From Streptomyces sp. ITFR-21 (GTDB taxonomy: Bacteria; Actinomycetota; Actinomycetes; Streptomycetales; Streptomycetaceae), in contig NZ_CP134605.1 in NCBI RefSeq assembly GCF_031844685.1, positions 620,001 through 684,000 of the forward strand: a stretch of 64,000 bases of DNA, in the 5' to 3' direction. A program made the position numbers and the translations under genes. Shown one piece after another: positions 1 through 9,581 of the stretch (positions within the stretch are counted from its first letter, which is position 1; the number at the start of each line of letters is the position of its first letter). The notes under the pieces are model-generated. The model ran no database searches and was not told where the DNA came from. It saw only the letters and a list, made by a program, of their open reading frames with translations.

Positions 1-569
1 GCACCCACGCGTACGCCCTGTTCGACAAGGACGCCGGCGAGGTGTTCGACGCGGTCGCCACCATCGGCACCGGGCAGGCGATCATCCCGGGCGGCATCGC
101 GCACGAGGAGTTCACCACCCTCGACGGGCTGCGGCGTACCGCCGACCTGCTCAACGGCTTCGCCGTCAAGGCTGCCGGGCGCGGACTGCGGATCGGCTAC
201 CACAACCACTGGTGGGAGCTGGAGCCGCGGTTCGAGGGGCGGACCGCGCTGGAGGTGCTGGCCGACCTGCTGGCGCCGGAGGTGTTCCTGGAGGTCGACA
301 CCTACTGGGCGCAGGTCGGCGGCGCGGACGTGCCGCGGCTGCTCGGCGCGCTCGGCGACCGGGTGACCGCCCTGCACGTCAAGGACGGCCCGGGGGTGAA
401 GGACGAGCCGCACACCGCGGTCGGCAAGGGGGTGATCGACGTGCCGTCGATCCTGGCGGCGGCGCCGGACGCGGTGCGGATCGTCGAACTCGACTCCTGC
501 GCCACCGACGTCTTCGAGGCCGTCGCGGAGAGCCACAGGTATCTGACCGCGCTGGAGGACCGCTCATGA
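1..569 (+). CDS. Sugar phosphate isomerase/epimerase (TIM barrel), 5' truncated by the window edge
   Basis: The reading frame is open from base 3, so the start lies outside the window; an internal GTG at 42 is not the real start. About 188 residues of a xylose-isomerase-like TIM barrel are visible. Family-type metal and substrate segments are HNHWWELE, FLEVDTYWAQ and ALHVKDGPG, with a glutamate near the C-terminus (RIVELDS). Proteins of this kind isomerise or epimerise sugars or inositol derivatives in the cytoplasm. The stop overlaps the next start as ATGA (566-569), so it is translationally coupled to the Gfo/Idh/MocA oxidoreductase, a common pairing in sugar or inositol catabolism. The substrate cannot be read from sequence. 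Confidence 0.85.
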   Translation, partial: THAYALFDKDAGEVFDAVATIGTGQAIIPGGIAHEEFTTLDGLRRTADLLNGFAVKAAGRGLRIGYHNHWWELEPRFEGRTALEVLADLLAPEVFLEVDTYWAQVGGADVPRLLGALGDRVTALHVKDGPGVKDEPHTAVGKGVIDVPSILAAAPDAVRIVELDSCATDVFEAVAESHRYLTALEDRS

Positions 570-1684
570 GCGTCGCACCACGGGGGCGGGGGCCGGTCGG
601 CGTCGCGCTGGTCGGCGCCGGGGTGATCAGCACGCAGTACCTGACCGCGCTGTCCGCCTTCCCCGACGTCCGGGTGCTGGCGGTGGCGGACCTCGACGTG
701 GACCGGGCCCGCGCGGCGGCCGAGGAGTACGGGGTGCCAGCGGCCGGCGACGTGGCCTCGGTGCTGACGATCCCCGAGGTGGAGATCGTCGTCAACCTGA
801 CCGTTCCGGCGGCGCACGCCGAGGTGGCCACGGCCGCGCTGCGGGCGGGCAAGCACGTCTACGGCGAGAAGCCGCTGGCGCTCGCCCCCTCGGACGGGGC
901 GAAGATCCTGGCCGAGGCGCAGTCGCGGGGACTGCGGGTCGGCAACGCGCCGGACACCTTCCTGGGCGCCGGACTCCAGTCGGCGGCGCGGGCGCTGGCC
1001 GCGGGGGTGATCGGCGAGCCGGTGAGCGCGACCGCGGTCACCCAGGGCCCCGGGCCCGAACGCTGGCACCCCAGCCCGGAGTTCCTCTACCAGTACGGTG
1101 CCGGGCCGCTCTTCGACATCGGGCCGTACTACCTCACGGCGCTGGTCGCGCTGTTCGGGCCGGTGGCGCGGGTGGCGGCGACGGCCCGGCGGGCGAGGGA
1201 CCGGCGGGTGATCGGCTCCGGGCCGCGGGCGGGCACCGGCTTCGCGGTGGACGTGCCCACCCATGTGCACGCGCTGCTGGACTTCGCGGGCGGACCGAGC
1301 GCGTCGGCGACGTTCAGCTTCGACTCGTCGGTGCCGCGCCGCGTGATCGAGATCACCGGCACCGAGGGCACCCTCTCACTGCCGGACCCCAACACCTTCG
1401 GGGGGCCGCTGCGGGTACGGGCACTCGCCGACGAGGAGTGGCGGGAGCTGCCGGTGACCGGTACCACCGCGGGGCGCGGGATCGGTGTGCTGGACCTGGC
1501 GCGGGCGCTGCGCGGTGGCACCGGGCACCGGGCGTCGGGTGAACTGGCCCAGCACGTGCTGGACCTGATGACCGGCGTGACGGACTCCGCCGAGCGGCAC
1601 GGCTTTGTGGAGCTCGACTCGAGCGCGCCGGAGGTGCGGACGCTTCCGGCCGACTGGGACCCGGTGGCAGCGACGCTGGCCTGA
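566..1684 (+). CDS. Gfo/Idh/MocA family NAD(P)-dependent oxidoreductase
   Basis: A 372-residue dehydrogenase starting at ATG 566, inside the stop of the upstream isomerase. The N-terminal Rossmann fold shows GVALVGAGVIS; GEKPLAL is the conserved EKP motif of the family, whose Lys is catalytic. The C-terminal half is the alpha/beta domain that binds the sugar. The family oxidises sugars or inositols at a ring hydroxyl using NAD(P). Coupling to an isomerase/epimerase suggests both act on one carbohydrate. No transporter or regulator is visible within the window to name that substrate. Longer frames starting at 212 are shadows of the upstream gene. Confidence 0.9.
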   Translation: MSVAPRGRGPVGVALVGAGVISTQYLTALSAFPDVRVLAVADLDVDRARAAAEEYGVPAAGDVASVLTIPEVEIVVNLTVPAAHAEVATAALRAGKHVYGEKPLALAPSDGAKILAEAQSRGLRVGNAPDTFLGAGLQSAARALAAGVIGEPVSATAVTQGPGPERWHPSPEFLYQYGAGPLFDIGPYYLTALVALFGPVARVAATARRARDRRVIGSGPRAGTGFAVDVPTHVHALLDFAGGPSASATFSFDSSVPRRVIEITGTEGTLSLPDPNTFGGPLRVRALADEEWRELPVTGTTAGRGIGVLDLARALRGGTGHRASGELAQHVLDLMTGVTDSAERHGFVELDSSAPEVRTLPADWDPVAATLA

Positions 1685-1755
1685 CCCGGCGCCGCCGCCA
1701 CCGAAAACCGGGCCCGCGGCCCCCGGTTGCCCGGCCGGCCCACCCGTGGGGGGAT

Positions 1756-1797
1756 GGGTCGGCCGGGTGGGGTTTTTGCGGCCGACCCCCTTTTTTT
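1756..1797 (+). terminator. Intrinsic terminator after the isomerase/oxidoreductase operon
   Basis: A perfect 10-bp stem (GGGTCGGCCG at 1756-1765 with CGGCCGACCC at 1779-1788) and a 13-nt loop are followed by CC and seven T (1791-1797). This is the classic rho-independent form, about 70 bp after the stop at 1684. Foldback repeat A starts directly at the T run. Confidence 0.8.
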
Positions 1798-2605
1798 GCC
1801 GCCGCTTCGCTCCCGGGCCACCTCCTTTTGCCGCCGGTTCGCCTCCGGGCCCACCTCCTTTTGCCGCCGGTTCGCCTCCGGGCGCTTCGGTCCGGTGTCG
1901 ACGGGGCGCCCATAGGTGGGTGCCGTCCAGCGCTACGGCACCGCCCATCCCCCTTTTTTTGCCGCCGGTTCGCCTCCGGGCGCTTCGGTCCGGTGTCGAC
2001 GGGGCGCCCATAGGTGGGTGCCGTCCAGCGCTACGGCACCGCCCATCCCCCTTTTTTTGCCGCCGGTTCGCCTCCGGGCGCTTGGGTCCGGTGTCGACGG
2101 TCGACCGTGCTCACTCGCTCGTACCTCGCTCACTGCGCGCGCTCTCCCTTTCGACACCGGCGCGCCCTTCGGCTCACCGGCTACCCGGCCGAACGTCGGG
2201 CGCCAGGTGGACGTGGGGGCGGACCCTACGGCGCCAGATGGACGCGGGGGCGGACCCTACGGCGTGAGGTGGGCCCGGCGGCCGACCGTACGGCGCCACG
2301 CAGGGCAACCCAGCCCCCGAGCCTGGGCCCCCTTAGGTGCCCTGACGCCCGACGGCACCCGCCAAAGGGGCACCCTCACGCTGCCGGGCACCCGCCCACG
2401 GCACCGATACCGCCTGGGGTTCGCCGGTAGCCGGCGAGCCGAAGGGCGCGCCGGCGTCGAAAGGGACGAGGAGAAGGAAGCGACGAAGGAGCGACCGTAC
2501 GACGAGGACCGTCGACACCGGACCCAAGCGCCCGGAGGCGAGAAGGCGGCAAAAAAGAACTCCCGGAGGCGAGAAGGCGGCAAGCAAGGCCTGGGCGGCC
2601 CCTCT
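1791..2605 (+). repeat. Foldback repeat element, copy A
   Basis: About 800 bp of non-genic repeat between convergent genes. From the left it holds about three 33-bp units beginning TTTTGCCGCCGGTTCGCC (1791-1890). Then come two tandem 98-bp units (1916-2013 and 2014 onward), each ending near GTCGACGGGGCGCC or a variant. A core of about 390 bp follows. The right end (2508-2557) is a reverse-complement copy of the left unit (2051-2101), so the element can fold on itself; the inverted similarity continues inward (TTTCGACACCGGCGCGCC against TTTCGACGCCGGCGCGCC). A 31-bp tandem duplication near 2203-2264 is absent from copy B. Open frames in all phases here are by-products of high GC. No transposase is present. 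Confidence 0.8.
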
Positions 2606-2634
2606 GTCCTGGGTGAGTACTGCCCCTGCCTGTG

Positions 2635-4890
2635 TTAGGGGAAGCTCACCAGGTCCGTCACCTGATGACCGTTGTTGACCGCGGCTCCGGTGTTGTTGAT
2701 GACATGGCTGATGGTGCCGGTACCGCCGAGCGAGACGGTCACCATGTCGTGGAACGTGACCCCCGCGTTCTGCGGCACCTCGAAGGAGTGCGCCGCGACC
2801 ACCGCCGGGTTGCTGGAGAAGTAGCAGTAGCTGCCGAGCCCCCACGCCTCATGGCTGGTGACGCTGTCGGCGACCTTGTAGGCGGGGTAGCCCTGCGAGG
2901 AACCGTTCATCCAGGACGCCTGGTTGGGCGGGTCGTAGGGCATCTCGTTCTGGAAGAAGTACGTCCTGCCGCCGTTGCCGTTCCAGATCACCTGGGTCTG
3001 CTGGTAGTGCTCGACGAACAGGCCGTACGCCGTGACGTTCTGGCCGTTGACGATCACCCCGTTGGCCGCGGTGTTGGTGGTCCAGCCGACCGTGCCGCCG
3101 TTGCCGTGGTCGGCCCGCCAGGCCCAGGTGTGGTCGATGACCGTGTTGTTGCTGTTGACGATCAGCGACTGGGTGGCCTTGCCGACGGTGGCGCCGCCGA
3201 TCCGGAAGAAGACGTCGGACAGGCTGGTCGGGTCGGCCGCGTGGTTGGCGGACGAGCCGGCCGGGCCGATCTGCATCAGCGACTGGGAGTTGGTGGTGCC
3301 CGCGTCGATCAGCAGGCCGGCCAGCTTGATGCCGTCCACGTCCGAGGTGCTGATCGCCGTGATGCCGTTGTCCGGCACCAGCGTGGCCAGGCCCAGGCCC
3401 AGCACCACGGTGTCCGGGCGGGTGATGTCCAGCGTCTGGTTGAGGTGGTAGACGCCCGGGGTGACCAGCAGGTTCTTGCCGGCCGCGAGGGCGGCGTTGA
3501 TGGTGGCCGCGGTGTCACCCTGCTTGGCCACGTAGAACTGGCTGATGGGCAGCGACTGCCCGGCCGCGGTCTTGCCGCTCCAGGTGGTGCCGGCCGCGTT
3601 GGACTGCAACGCCGGGACGAACACCTGGTAGTTGCCGCCGCCGTCCACGTACAGGAACGGGTTCTCCCGGTTGACCGGGGCCGAACCGACCGTGGTGTAC
3701 GGCGGGTTGGGGAAGGAGTTGCCCGGGGCACCCTGGTCGCCGACGTAGACCATGTTCCAGTTGGAGCCGCTCCAGGAGCCCATCTGGGTGGTCTTGGTCA
3801 GGAACTGCTGCTGCGAGCCGGACTGGATCTGCCCGTCCACCTTGGTGTCGGAGATGAAGCCGCCACTGGACCAGCCGCCGTCGTCCAGCTGGAGGTTGCC
3901 GCGCACGTGCACCCGGCGGAACGGCGCCGCCTGCGAGACCGCCCAGCGGTCGCTGCCGCCGCTCGGGGTGATCGACAGGTTCTCCGCGTCGCGCCAGAAG
4001 TTCTGGGTGGCGTTGCCCTGGAACCAGTCTGCCTCGGCGTGCACCGCGCCGTTGATGGTCACGTCGTCGGGGTTCAGGCCCAGGCCCGCGACCTCGGTGT
4101 AGAAGCCGACGTTGACGTCCGCGCTGTAGGTGCCGGGCTTGAACAGCACCGCGTAGCGCTGGCTGCCGAACTGGTTGGTCTCCTGCTGGCTGAAGATCGA
4201 GTTCAGCCGGGACTGGACGGTGGCCGCGGGCATCGACGGGTCGAAGACGACCACGTTGGGGCCGAGGTCCGGGTTGCCGCCGGAGGGCGGCGGGGTGGTG
4301 GTGCCGCCCCCGGTGCTGCCGCTGACGTTGAAGGACTGCGCGGCGGTGCCGTTGCAGGTGTACTGCTGGAGCTGGACGCTGTCCGCGGTGGAGGCGGCCG
4401 GCACGTCCAGGCACTTGCCGCTGCTGCGGTTGACGAAGTGGAACGAGCCGGCGGCCTCGGCGACGGGCTGCCACTGCTGGTTGGCGCCGCTGCCGTAGAG
4501 CCACAGCTGGGTGAGGGCGCCGTCGGCGGCGGAGACGTCGGTCTCGTCCCAGACCTGGTTCGGCGCGCCGGCCGCGCCGACCCGGTAGTAGCCGCTGTCG
4601 GTGGCGGTGAACTGCCAGGACTGGGCGGCGGAGCCGTTGCAGGTGTACTGCTGCACGGCGGTCCCGTTGGCGGTGGACGCGGCACGGGCGTCGACGCACT
4701 TGCCGCTGCCCACGTTGGTGACGGTGGCCGGCGCGGTGGGGATGGTGGCGGCGCCCGCGCCCGAGGCGGAGAACAGCGCGATACAGGCGGAAACCGGCAG
4801 CGCCACGGCCGCCACGATGGCGGCGGTGACGCGTCTGCGGTTGCCTGGGGGGCGGATGAGCGTGCCGGACACTGCGGGTACCGGGGTCAC
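2635..4890 (-). CDS. Secreted RICIN-lectin / GH55-type exo-beta-1,3-glucanase
   Basis: A 751-residue exported protein starting at GTG 4890 behind GAGGAGA. Residues 1-48 are a signal peptide ending near SGAGAA. Residues about 55-185 are a ricin-type beta-trefoil (CBM13) with repeated CNGSAAQSW/CNGTAAQSF motifs, followed by a short Gly/Pro/Thr linker. Residues about 200-750 form a double beta-helix region beginning DLGPNVVVFDPSMPAA. From memory this closely resembles the Streptomyces GH55 enzyme SacteLam55A, including FFQNEMPYDPPNQ, which should carry the catalytic Glu. Expected role: release of glucose from beta-1,3-glucan such as fungal wall laminarin. The family is often mis-annotated as a coagulation factor or adenylyl cyclase protein. 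Substrate specificity is inferred. Confidence 0.75.
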   Translation of the reverse strand: MTPVPAVSGTLIRPPGNRRRVTAAIVAAVALPVSACIALFSASGAGAATIPTAPATVTNVGSGKCVDARAASTANGTAVQQYTCNGSAAQSWQFTATDSGYYRVGAAGAPNQVWDETDVSAADGALTQLWLYGSGANQQWQPVAEAAGSFHFVNRSSGKCLDVPAASTADSVQLQQYTCNGTAAQSFNVSGSTGGGTTTPPPSGGNPDLGPNVVVFDPSMPAATVQSRLNSIFSQQETNQFGSQRYAVLFKPGTYSADVNVGFYTEVAGLGLNPDDVTINGAVHAEADWFQGNATQNFWRDAENLSITPSGGSDRWAVSQAAPFRRVHVRGNLQLDDGGWSSGGFISDTKVDGQIQSGSQQQFLTKTTQMGSWSGSNWNMVYVGDQGAPGNSFPNPPYTTVGSAPVNRENPFLYVDGGGNYQVFVPALQSNAAGTTWSGKTAAGQSLPISQFYVAKQGDTAATINAALAAGKNLLVTPGVYHLNQTLDITRPDTVVLGLGLATLVPDNGITAISTSDVDGIKLAGLLIDAGTTNSQSLMQIGPAGSSANHAADPTSLSDVFFRIGGATVGKATQSLIVNSNNTVIDHTWAWRADHGNGGTVGWTTNTAANGVIVNGQNVTAYGLFVEHYQQTQVIWNGNGGRTYFFQNEMPYDPPNQASWMNGSSQGYPAYKVADSVTSHEAWGLGSYCYFSSNPAVVAAHSFEVPQNAGVTFHDMVTVSLGGTGTISHVINNTGAAVNNGHQVTDLVSFP

Positions 4891-4933
4891 ACGTGTCTCC
4901 TCAGTCGCGTTGTGGGGTCGCGATGCGGTCTGG

Positions 4934-4963
4934 ACGCTAGGCGCCGCCCGCCGGAGGAGTCAA
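4934..4963 (-). promoter_or_regulatory. Predicted promoter of the GH55 gene with a GGTCTGGAC half-site
   Basis: On the minus strand TTGACT (4958-4963), an 18-bp spacer and TAGCGT (4934-4939) form a housekeeping-sigma-type promoter about 45 bp before the start codon. GGTCTGGAC at 4927-4935 overlaps the -10 and matches the core of chitinase direct repeats and DasR sites, although its flanks do not. Confidence 0.45.
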
Positions 4964-4999
4964 TACACATCAAAAAATAAGTCGTGAACTATGCATCGG

Positions 5000-5836
5000 T
5001 CAGGCGTCGATGGTGTTGGTCGCGAGCAGCCCGATGACGACGAGGCCGATGACGATCCGGTAGATCACGAAGGAGTTGAAGGAGTGCTTGGCGACGAAGC
5101 GCAGCAGCCAGGCGATGGAGGCGTAGGCGACGACGAAGGACACCAGGGTGCCGACGGCGAGCGCGGGCACGCCGACGCCCCCGCTGGTGGCGTCCTTCAG
5201 CTCGTACAGTCCGGCGCCGGTGAGGGCGGGCAGACCGAGGAAGAACGACAGGCGGGTCGCGGCCATCCGGTCCAGGTCGCGGATCAGGGCGGCGGAGATG
5301 GTGGCACCGGACCGGGAGAAGCCGGGGAAGAGCAGGGCGAGGATCTGCGAGGTGCCGACCACCATCGCGTCGGCGAACGTCACCTGCTCCTCACCGCGCT
5401 TGAAGCGCGCCATCTGTTCGGCGCACCACATGACGACGCTGCCGCCGATGAGGGAGAAGGCGACCACCCACAGCGAGCCGAGCGGCCCGTCGATGAGCGG
5501 CTTGGCGGCCAGGCCGACGACCACGATCGGGATGGTGGCGTAGATCACCCACCAGGTGAACTTGTAGTCGTGGTTGTCACGCTCCCGCTTGTCGGTCAGT
5601 CCGCGCAGCCAGGCGCCGACGAACCGGGTGATGTCCTGGAAGAAGTAGACAAAGACGGCGGCGATGGCGCCCACCTGGATCACCGCGGTGAAGGCGACCA
5701 CCGAGTCGTCCTTGACCGGGATGTTCATCAGTCCCTCGGCCATCTTGAGATGGCCGGTGGAGGAGACCGGCAGGAACTCGGTCACTCCCTCCACGATGCC
5801 GAGAATGACGGCCTGGCCGACGCCGATGGCACTCAT
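5000..5836 (-). CDS. uppP: Undecaprenyl-diphosphate phosphatase UppP (BacA)
   Basis: A 278-residue polytopic membrane protein with both family signatures: EGVTEFLPVSSTGH near the N-terminus (first catalytic loop) and PGFSRSG in the second half. It dephosphorylates undecaprenyl pyrophosphate on the outer face of the membrane, recycling the lipid carrier for peptidoglycan and teichoic acid synthesis, and can raise bacitracin resistance. It starts at ATG 5836 and lies between two secreted glycosidase genes on the same strand, with its own 145-bp upstream gap. Streptomycetes often have more than one copy, so this need not be the sole one. Confidence 0.95.
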   Translation of the reverse strand: MSAIGVGQAVILGIVEGVTEFLPVSSTGHLKMAEGLMNIPVKDDSVVAFTAVIQVGAIAAVFVYFFQDITRFVGAWLRGLTDKRERDNHDYKFTWWVIYATIPIVVVGLAAKPLIDGPLGSLWVVAFSLIGGSVVMWCAEQMARFKRGEEQVTFADAMVVGTSQILALLFPGFSRSGATISAALIRDLDRMAATRLSFFLGLPALTGAGLYELKDATSGGVGVPALAVGTLVSFVVAYASIAWLLRFVAKHSFNSFVIYRIVIGLVVIGLLATNTIDA

Positions 5837-5980
5837 GGGTGGTCCCGTCCCCTGGTCTTCCGATGGAGGAACCGGGCGTGCCCTCGTACGGGCACGCCCG
5901 GTCCACTCCGACTACATTTGTGTAGACGCTCGGTCAGACTCTAGAGGACGCGCGCGGCGCCCGCTAAGCCGGGGCGGTCG

Positions 5981-7762
5981 TCAGGCGATCGAGAAGTCGT
6001 CGCCGTAGACCGCGCCCTGGCCGTACCAGCCGTGCAGGTAGACCGTCACCGTACCGGTGGAGCCGGTGGTGAAGGGCACCGTGAGCTTGGTCCAGGAGCT
6101 GCCCGAGGCCCAGGTGCTGGCGGTGGCGCCGCCGGAGACGCCGGCGTACGCGTAAGGGCCCTGCACCCAGGCGGTCAGCGTATAGGAGTGGTTCGCCTGG
6201 AGCGCCACCGACTGGTCGCACTCCCCGGTCTGCGAGGAGGAGGGCACCACGTGCAGCGCGTGGCTGCCGGCGTGCGCCGGGCTGGCGACCACGCCGCCGC
6301 CGGGCTGGCAGGTCCACGGCGTCAGGCTGCCGGTCTCGAAGCCGCCGTTCACCACGCTCCCGCTCGGATTGCCGGTCCCGCCGGTGACGGTCAGCGCGTA
6401 CGTCGCCGCGTGGGATCCGGAGCCCGCCGAACCGTTCACCGAGAGGCTGTACGTGCCGGGGGCCGCGGCCGAGGTGGTGGTGACCGACAGGGTGGCGGTG
6501 CCGCCCGCGGTGACCGAGCCGGGGCTGACCGAGGCGGTGACGCCCGCCGGGGCGCCGCTCACCGACAGGGCCACCGACTGGGCGGAGCCGGCGGCGACGG
6601 CGGTGTGCACGGTGGAGGTGGCGGAGCCGCCGGGCGCGACCGACCCGGAGGACGGGGACAGCGACACCGAGAAGTCGTTGGCCGGCGGGGGCGTGGTGGT
6701 GCCACCGCTGAACGGTTCGAAGATGTGGCTGAACTGCCAGGTGGTCTGCGGGGTGCCGGAGCAGGAGTCGGAGCCCCCGGTGCCGTTGCAGTTGCCGTTG
6801 TCCCGTTGCAGGGCCCAGAAGGAGAGGGTGTTGACGCCCTTGCTGACCGCCCAGTTGTAGACGGTGGTGGCGTTGGCGGTGGTGAAGGTCTCGGCGGGCC
6901 CGTAGTCGTCGATACCGGGCATCTCGATGATGCCGGTCATACCCCACAGCTGGGCGTCGGTCTTCGACGGGTAGAGCTGGGCCAGCTGGTTGTGCAGCCC
7001 GGTGATCGCGGTCTGGGTGTCGGTCGCCATGTCGTGCGTGGCGCCGTCGTAGTAGTCGAACGTCATGAGGTTCACGACGTTGAGGTTGACGCCGTTGGAC
7101 ACCGCGTTCTGCAGCACCGCCAGACCGCTGCCGGAGCCGACCGAGCCGCTGGTCAGGCCACTGGTGGTGGTCGGCAGGGTGTAGGAGAACTGCAGCGGGC
7201 GGCCGTTGGCGGCCGCCCAGTCCTGGACGATCTTGACCGCCTTGTTGCGGCGGTCGATGCCGGCCGCGTTGGTCAGCGAGTTGTCCTCGATGTCCAGGTC
7301 GATCCGGCTGATGTCGTAGGTGGTGACGACGCTCTCGTACGCGGCGGCTATGGAGTTGACGTTGGTGCAGCTGTCCGCGATCTCGGTACCGCTGTTGTCG
7401 GCCGCGTAACCGCCGAAGGACGGGATGACGTCGCCGCCGCCGGCCTGGATGGTGTCGATGTCGGCGCCGAAGTGGGACTGGCTGATGGACAGCGAGGTGT
7501 CGCCGTTCCAGTACGGCGTGCAGGAGCCGACGGACGGGGTCTGGACGAAGGCCATCGTCAGGTACTTGTTGCCCGAGGCGGTGGCCAGCCCGGACAGGCT
7601 GTCGCCGTTGTACGCCTCGAAGTAGGGGGCGAAGACGTGGGCGGGCAGTGCGGTGGCCGCCTGGGCGGCGCCGGCGCCGGTGAGGGCGAGGCCGGCCGCC
7701 GCGGCGACCGTGGCGAGGCCGGTGATCAAGGCGCGGATGGGTCTGCGAACGGGTCCGGTCAT
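5981..7762 (-). CDS. Secreted GH18 chitinase with Ig-like and carbohydrate-binding modules
   Basis: 593 residues from ATG 7762, chosen because GAAGGGAG precedes it and a signal peptide ([12 protein letters not shown] to GAAQA) follows at once; a longer frame to 7828 would read through the operator. Residues about 35-345 are a GH18 barrel with the catalytic DLDIED motif (DxDxE) plus LMTFDYYDG and [10 protein letters not shown]. After a Thr/Pro linker, about 365-470 is an Ig-like beta domain. About 475-593 is a lectin-like module beginning [14 protein letters not shown], like CBM4/16-type binding domains. It should hydrolyse chitin outside the cell. It is probably controlled through the direct repeats just upstream. 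Confidence 0.88.
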   Translation of the reverse strand: MTGPVRRPIRALITGLATVAAAAGLALTGAGAAQAATALPAHVFAPYFEAYNGDSLSGLATASGNKYLTMAFVQTPSVGSCTPYWNGDTSLSISQSHFGADIDTIQAGGGDVIPSFGGYAADNSGTEIADSCTNVNSIAAAYESVVTTYDISRIDLDIEDNSLTNAAGIDRRNKAVKIVQDWAAANGRPLQFSYTLPTTTSGLTSGSVGSGSGLAVLQNAVSNGVNLNVVNLMTFDYYDGATHDMATDTQTAITGLHNQLAQLYPSKTDAQLWGMTGIIEMPGIDDYGPAETFTTANATTVYNWAVSKGVNTLSFWALQRDNGNCNGTGGSDSCSGTPQTTWQFSHIFEPFSGGTTTPPPANDFSVSLSPSSGSVAPGGSATSTVHTAVAAGSAQSVALSVSGAPAGVTASVSPGSVTAGGTATLSVTTTSAAAPGTYSLSVNGSAGSGSHAATYALTVTGGTGNPSGSVVNGGFETGSLTPWTCQPGGGVVASPAHAGSHALHVVPSSSQTGECDQSVALQANHSYTLTAWVQGPYAYAGVSGGATASTWASGSSWTKLTVPFTTGSTGTVTVYLHGWYGQGAVYGDDFSIA

Positions 7763-7796
7763 GGACCGCGCTCCCTTCGACATGGGGGGACGCATT

Positions 7797-7839
7797 TTGG
7801 TCTGGACCAATATGTTGGTCTGTACCACCCAACTGTCAA
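7797..7839 (-). promoter_or_regulatory. Chitinase-type direct-repeat operator and promoter
   Basis: TTGGTCTGGACCAA (7797-7810) and TTGGTCTGTACCAC (7815-7828) lie 18 bp apart, just before the GH18 gene. Streptomyces chitinase promoters are known to carry 12-bp direct repeats of the type TGGTCCAGACCT, and DasR sites share the GGTCTAGACC core. On the minus strand TTGACA at 7834-7839 is a good -35, placing the repeats over the -10 region, as expected for repression. Confidence 0.75.
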
Positions 7840-7995
7840 GAGCCCTTACAGATAATCGGGTTGGCCGCCGCGCGGGGGGTGCCCCCGGTCGTAGCCCGTC
7901 GTTCCGGCGCCGCCCGGCCGCGGTCGCCGCCGCGCCGGGAAGGGCGCGGCGGGGAGGGGTGGGCGCGGTGAGACCCGTCGCGGGGCCCGGCCCGC

Positions 7996-9399
7996 TCAGC
8001 GCGGCCGGGCCGCCGCCGCGAGCGCCGGTACGAACCGGGCGGCGTCCGGCGTGCCGACGCCGGTGGCCAGGTCGTAGCCGCGCACCGCGGTGTAGCCGGG
8101 CACGCCGTCATAGGTGGTGTCGGTGCCGTCGTCGACGTCCACGATCCCGGTGGACCCGACATCCCCCTCGGCCAGCGCGTACAGCGCGGTGTGGATGTCG
8201 CCCAGCCGGCGGCCGGCGAACTGGTCGGCCAGCGCGACGATGCCGGCGAAGAGCGGGCTGGACTCGCTGGTACCGCCGTAGACCTCCCAGCCGGCGGCGG
8301 TCGGGTCGTAGCTGGAGTACACCCACGCGCCGCCGTCGACGGCCGCGCTCATCGAGATGTCCGGGGTGCCCCGGCGGTCGCCGACGACGTTGCGCACCCC
8401 GTCCTGGTACGCGGGGCGGGGGAAGACGTTCGACCGGCCGCCGCCGCCCGCCCCGTAGTCGTTGTACACGCTGTCCGGCGCGGTGCGGTCGCCCTCGGCG
8501 TCCAGGTGCAGCCGGGTGCCGCCGACCGAGGTGACCAGCGGGTCGGCGGACGGCCAGGAGTTCACCGGGTACGGGTAGTCGGTGCGGCCGTCCTCGGCCG
8601 CGTCGGTGGCCCCGCCGTCCCCGGAGGAGGCCAGGACCGTCACCCCGCGCCGCCGCGCGTCCTCGAAGGCGTACCGCAGCCGCCGGATGCTGGAGAAGTC
8701 CCCCTGCCCGAAGCCGGGGAAGGTGTTCTCGGTGGCCCCGAAGCTCTGCGTGACGACATCGCCGACACCGTGGTCGATCAGGTACTTCTCGGCGTCCATC
8801 ATCTCCGGCAGCCCGGTGACACCCTCGGTCTCGGCGACGCCGGTCTCCACCAGCACGATGCGGGCGCCGGGCGCGACGGCGTGCGCCATCTCCACGTCCA
8901 GCGTGCTCTCCCCGGCCCAGCTGGTGTGGTCGTTGTCGGCCGGGTCGAAGGCCGGCACGTCGCCCCACTTGACCACCTGCACCGTGGTACTGGGCAGGCC
9001 GAACTGCTTGCTGTACACGTCCAGGTCGTGCTGGATCGTCGGCGAGCCGAACGAGTCCACGACCACGACGGTCCGGCCCCTGCCGGTGATCCCGGCCCGG
9101 TACAGCGGGTCCAGGCCGTACGCCCGGCGGTACTGCAGGGGCGTGTAGCAGCTGATGCCCCAGGTCGCCCGGCACTGCTCGTCGCTCAGCGGTTCGTCGG
9201 CGCCCTTGACGAGCCGGTGTCCGGCGACGGCCGGCACCGGCCGGACCGCGGGCCCGGCGGCGGCAGGCGCGGGGGCCGCGGGGGTGGCGGCGGCGGTGGC
9301 GGTCCCGGTGAACGGGGCGGCGATCAGGGCGGCGGCGGTCAGGGCCGCGGCCCCGGCCGCCGCGGTCACGGCGCATGGCCGCGGACGAGGTGTGCGCAT
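7996..9399 (-). CDS. Secreted S53 (sedolisin) serine-carboxyl peptidase lacking a large prodomain
   Basis: 467 residues from ATG 9399, which has AAGGAG about 5 bases upstream and a signal peptide (residues 1-36). Sedolisin residues are visible: ESTLD (catalytic Glu and Asp four apart), GTSESSP (nucleophile Ser) and [10 protein letters not shown] (C-terminal calcium-site Asp). The catalytic fold starts at about residue 75 ([15 protein letters not shown]), so the usual 150-200-residue Pro-kumamolisin domain is missing. Only a short segment with two Cys precedes the enzyme. It should degrade proteins outside the cell at acidic pH. It sits with glycosidases on the same strand but with a separate upstream region. 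Confidence 0.9.
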   Translation of the reverse strand: MRTPRPRPCAVTAAAGAAALTAAALIAAPFTGTATAAATPAAPAPAAAGPAVRPVPAVAGHRLVKGADEPLSDEQCRATWGISCYTPLQYRRAYGLDPLYRAGITGRGRTVVVVDSFGSPTIQHDLDVYSKQFGLPSTTVQVVKWGDVPAFDPADNDHTSWAGESTLDVEMAHAVAPGARIVLVETGVAETEGVTGLPEMMDAEKYLIDHGVGDVVTQSFGATENTFPGFGQGDFSSIRRLRYAFEDARRRGVTVLASSGDGGATDAAEDGRTDYPYPVNSWPSADPLVTSVGGTRLHLDAEGDRTAPDSVYNDYGAGGGGRSNVFPRPAYQDGVRNVVGDRRGTPDISMSAAVDGGAWVYSSYDPTAAGWEVYGGTSESSPLFAGIVALADQFAGRRLGDIHTALYALAEGDVGSTGIVDVDDGTDTTYDGVPGYTAVRGYDLATGVGTPDAARFVPALAAAARPR

Positions 9400-9464
9400 G
9401 GACTCTCCTTGGGTGGGGAGCACTCCTCCCGCGGACTGCGACCGCGCGGAGCAGCTGACCGGAT

Positions 9465-9480
9465 CACATCGACAGATGTG
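9465..9480. repeat. Short inverted repeat upstream of the S53 peptidase
   Basis: CACATC-GACA-GATGTG forms a 6-bp palindrome 66 bp before the start codon. The position suits an operator, but no regulator is identified. Confidence 0.3.
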
Positions 9481-9581
9481 CCCGGGGGAGAGGCGTACGT
9501 CGTCCACCGCCGCGTGCCGTACCCGATCGGCCGATCCGCTGCTGTTTCGTGGTCATGACATGACGACGGGCCGGGAGCTCC

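Noticed and set aside
1605-2638. Long open frames of Arg/Ala/Pro/Gly-rich sequence (for example 1605-2267 and 1916-2638)
   Set aside because: They fall in the tandem repeat units and repeat the same peptide in each phase; no codon-position bias or family similarity, so they are repeat by-products.
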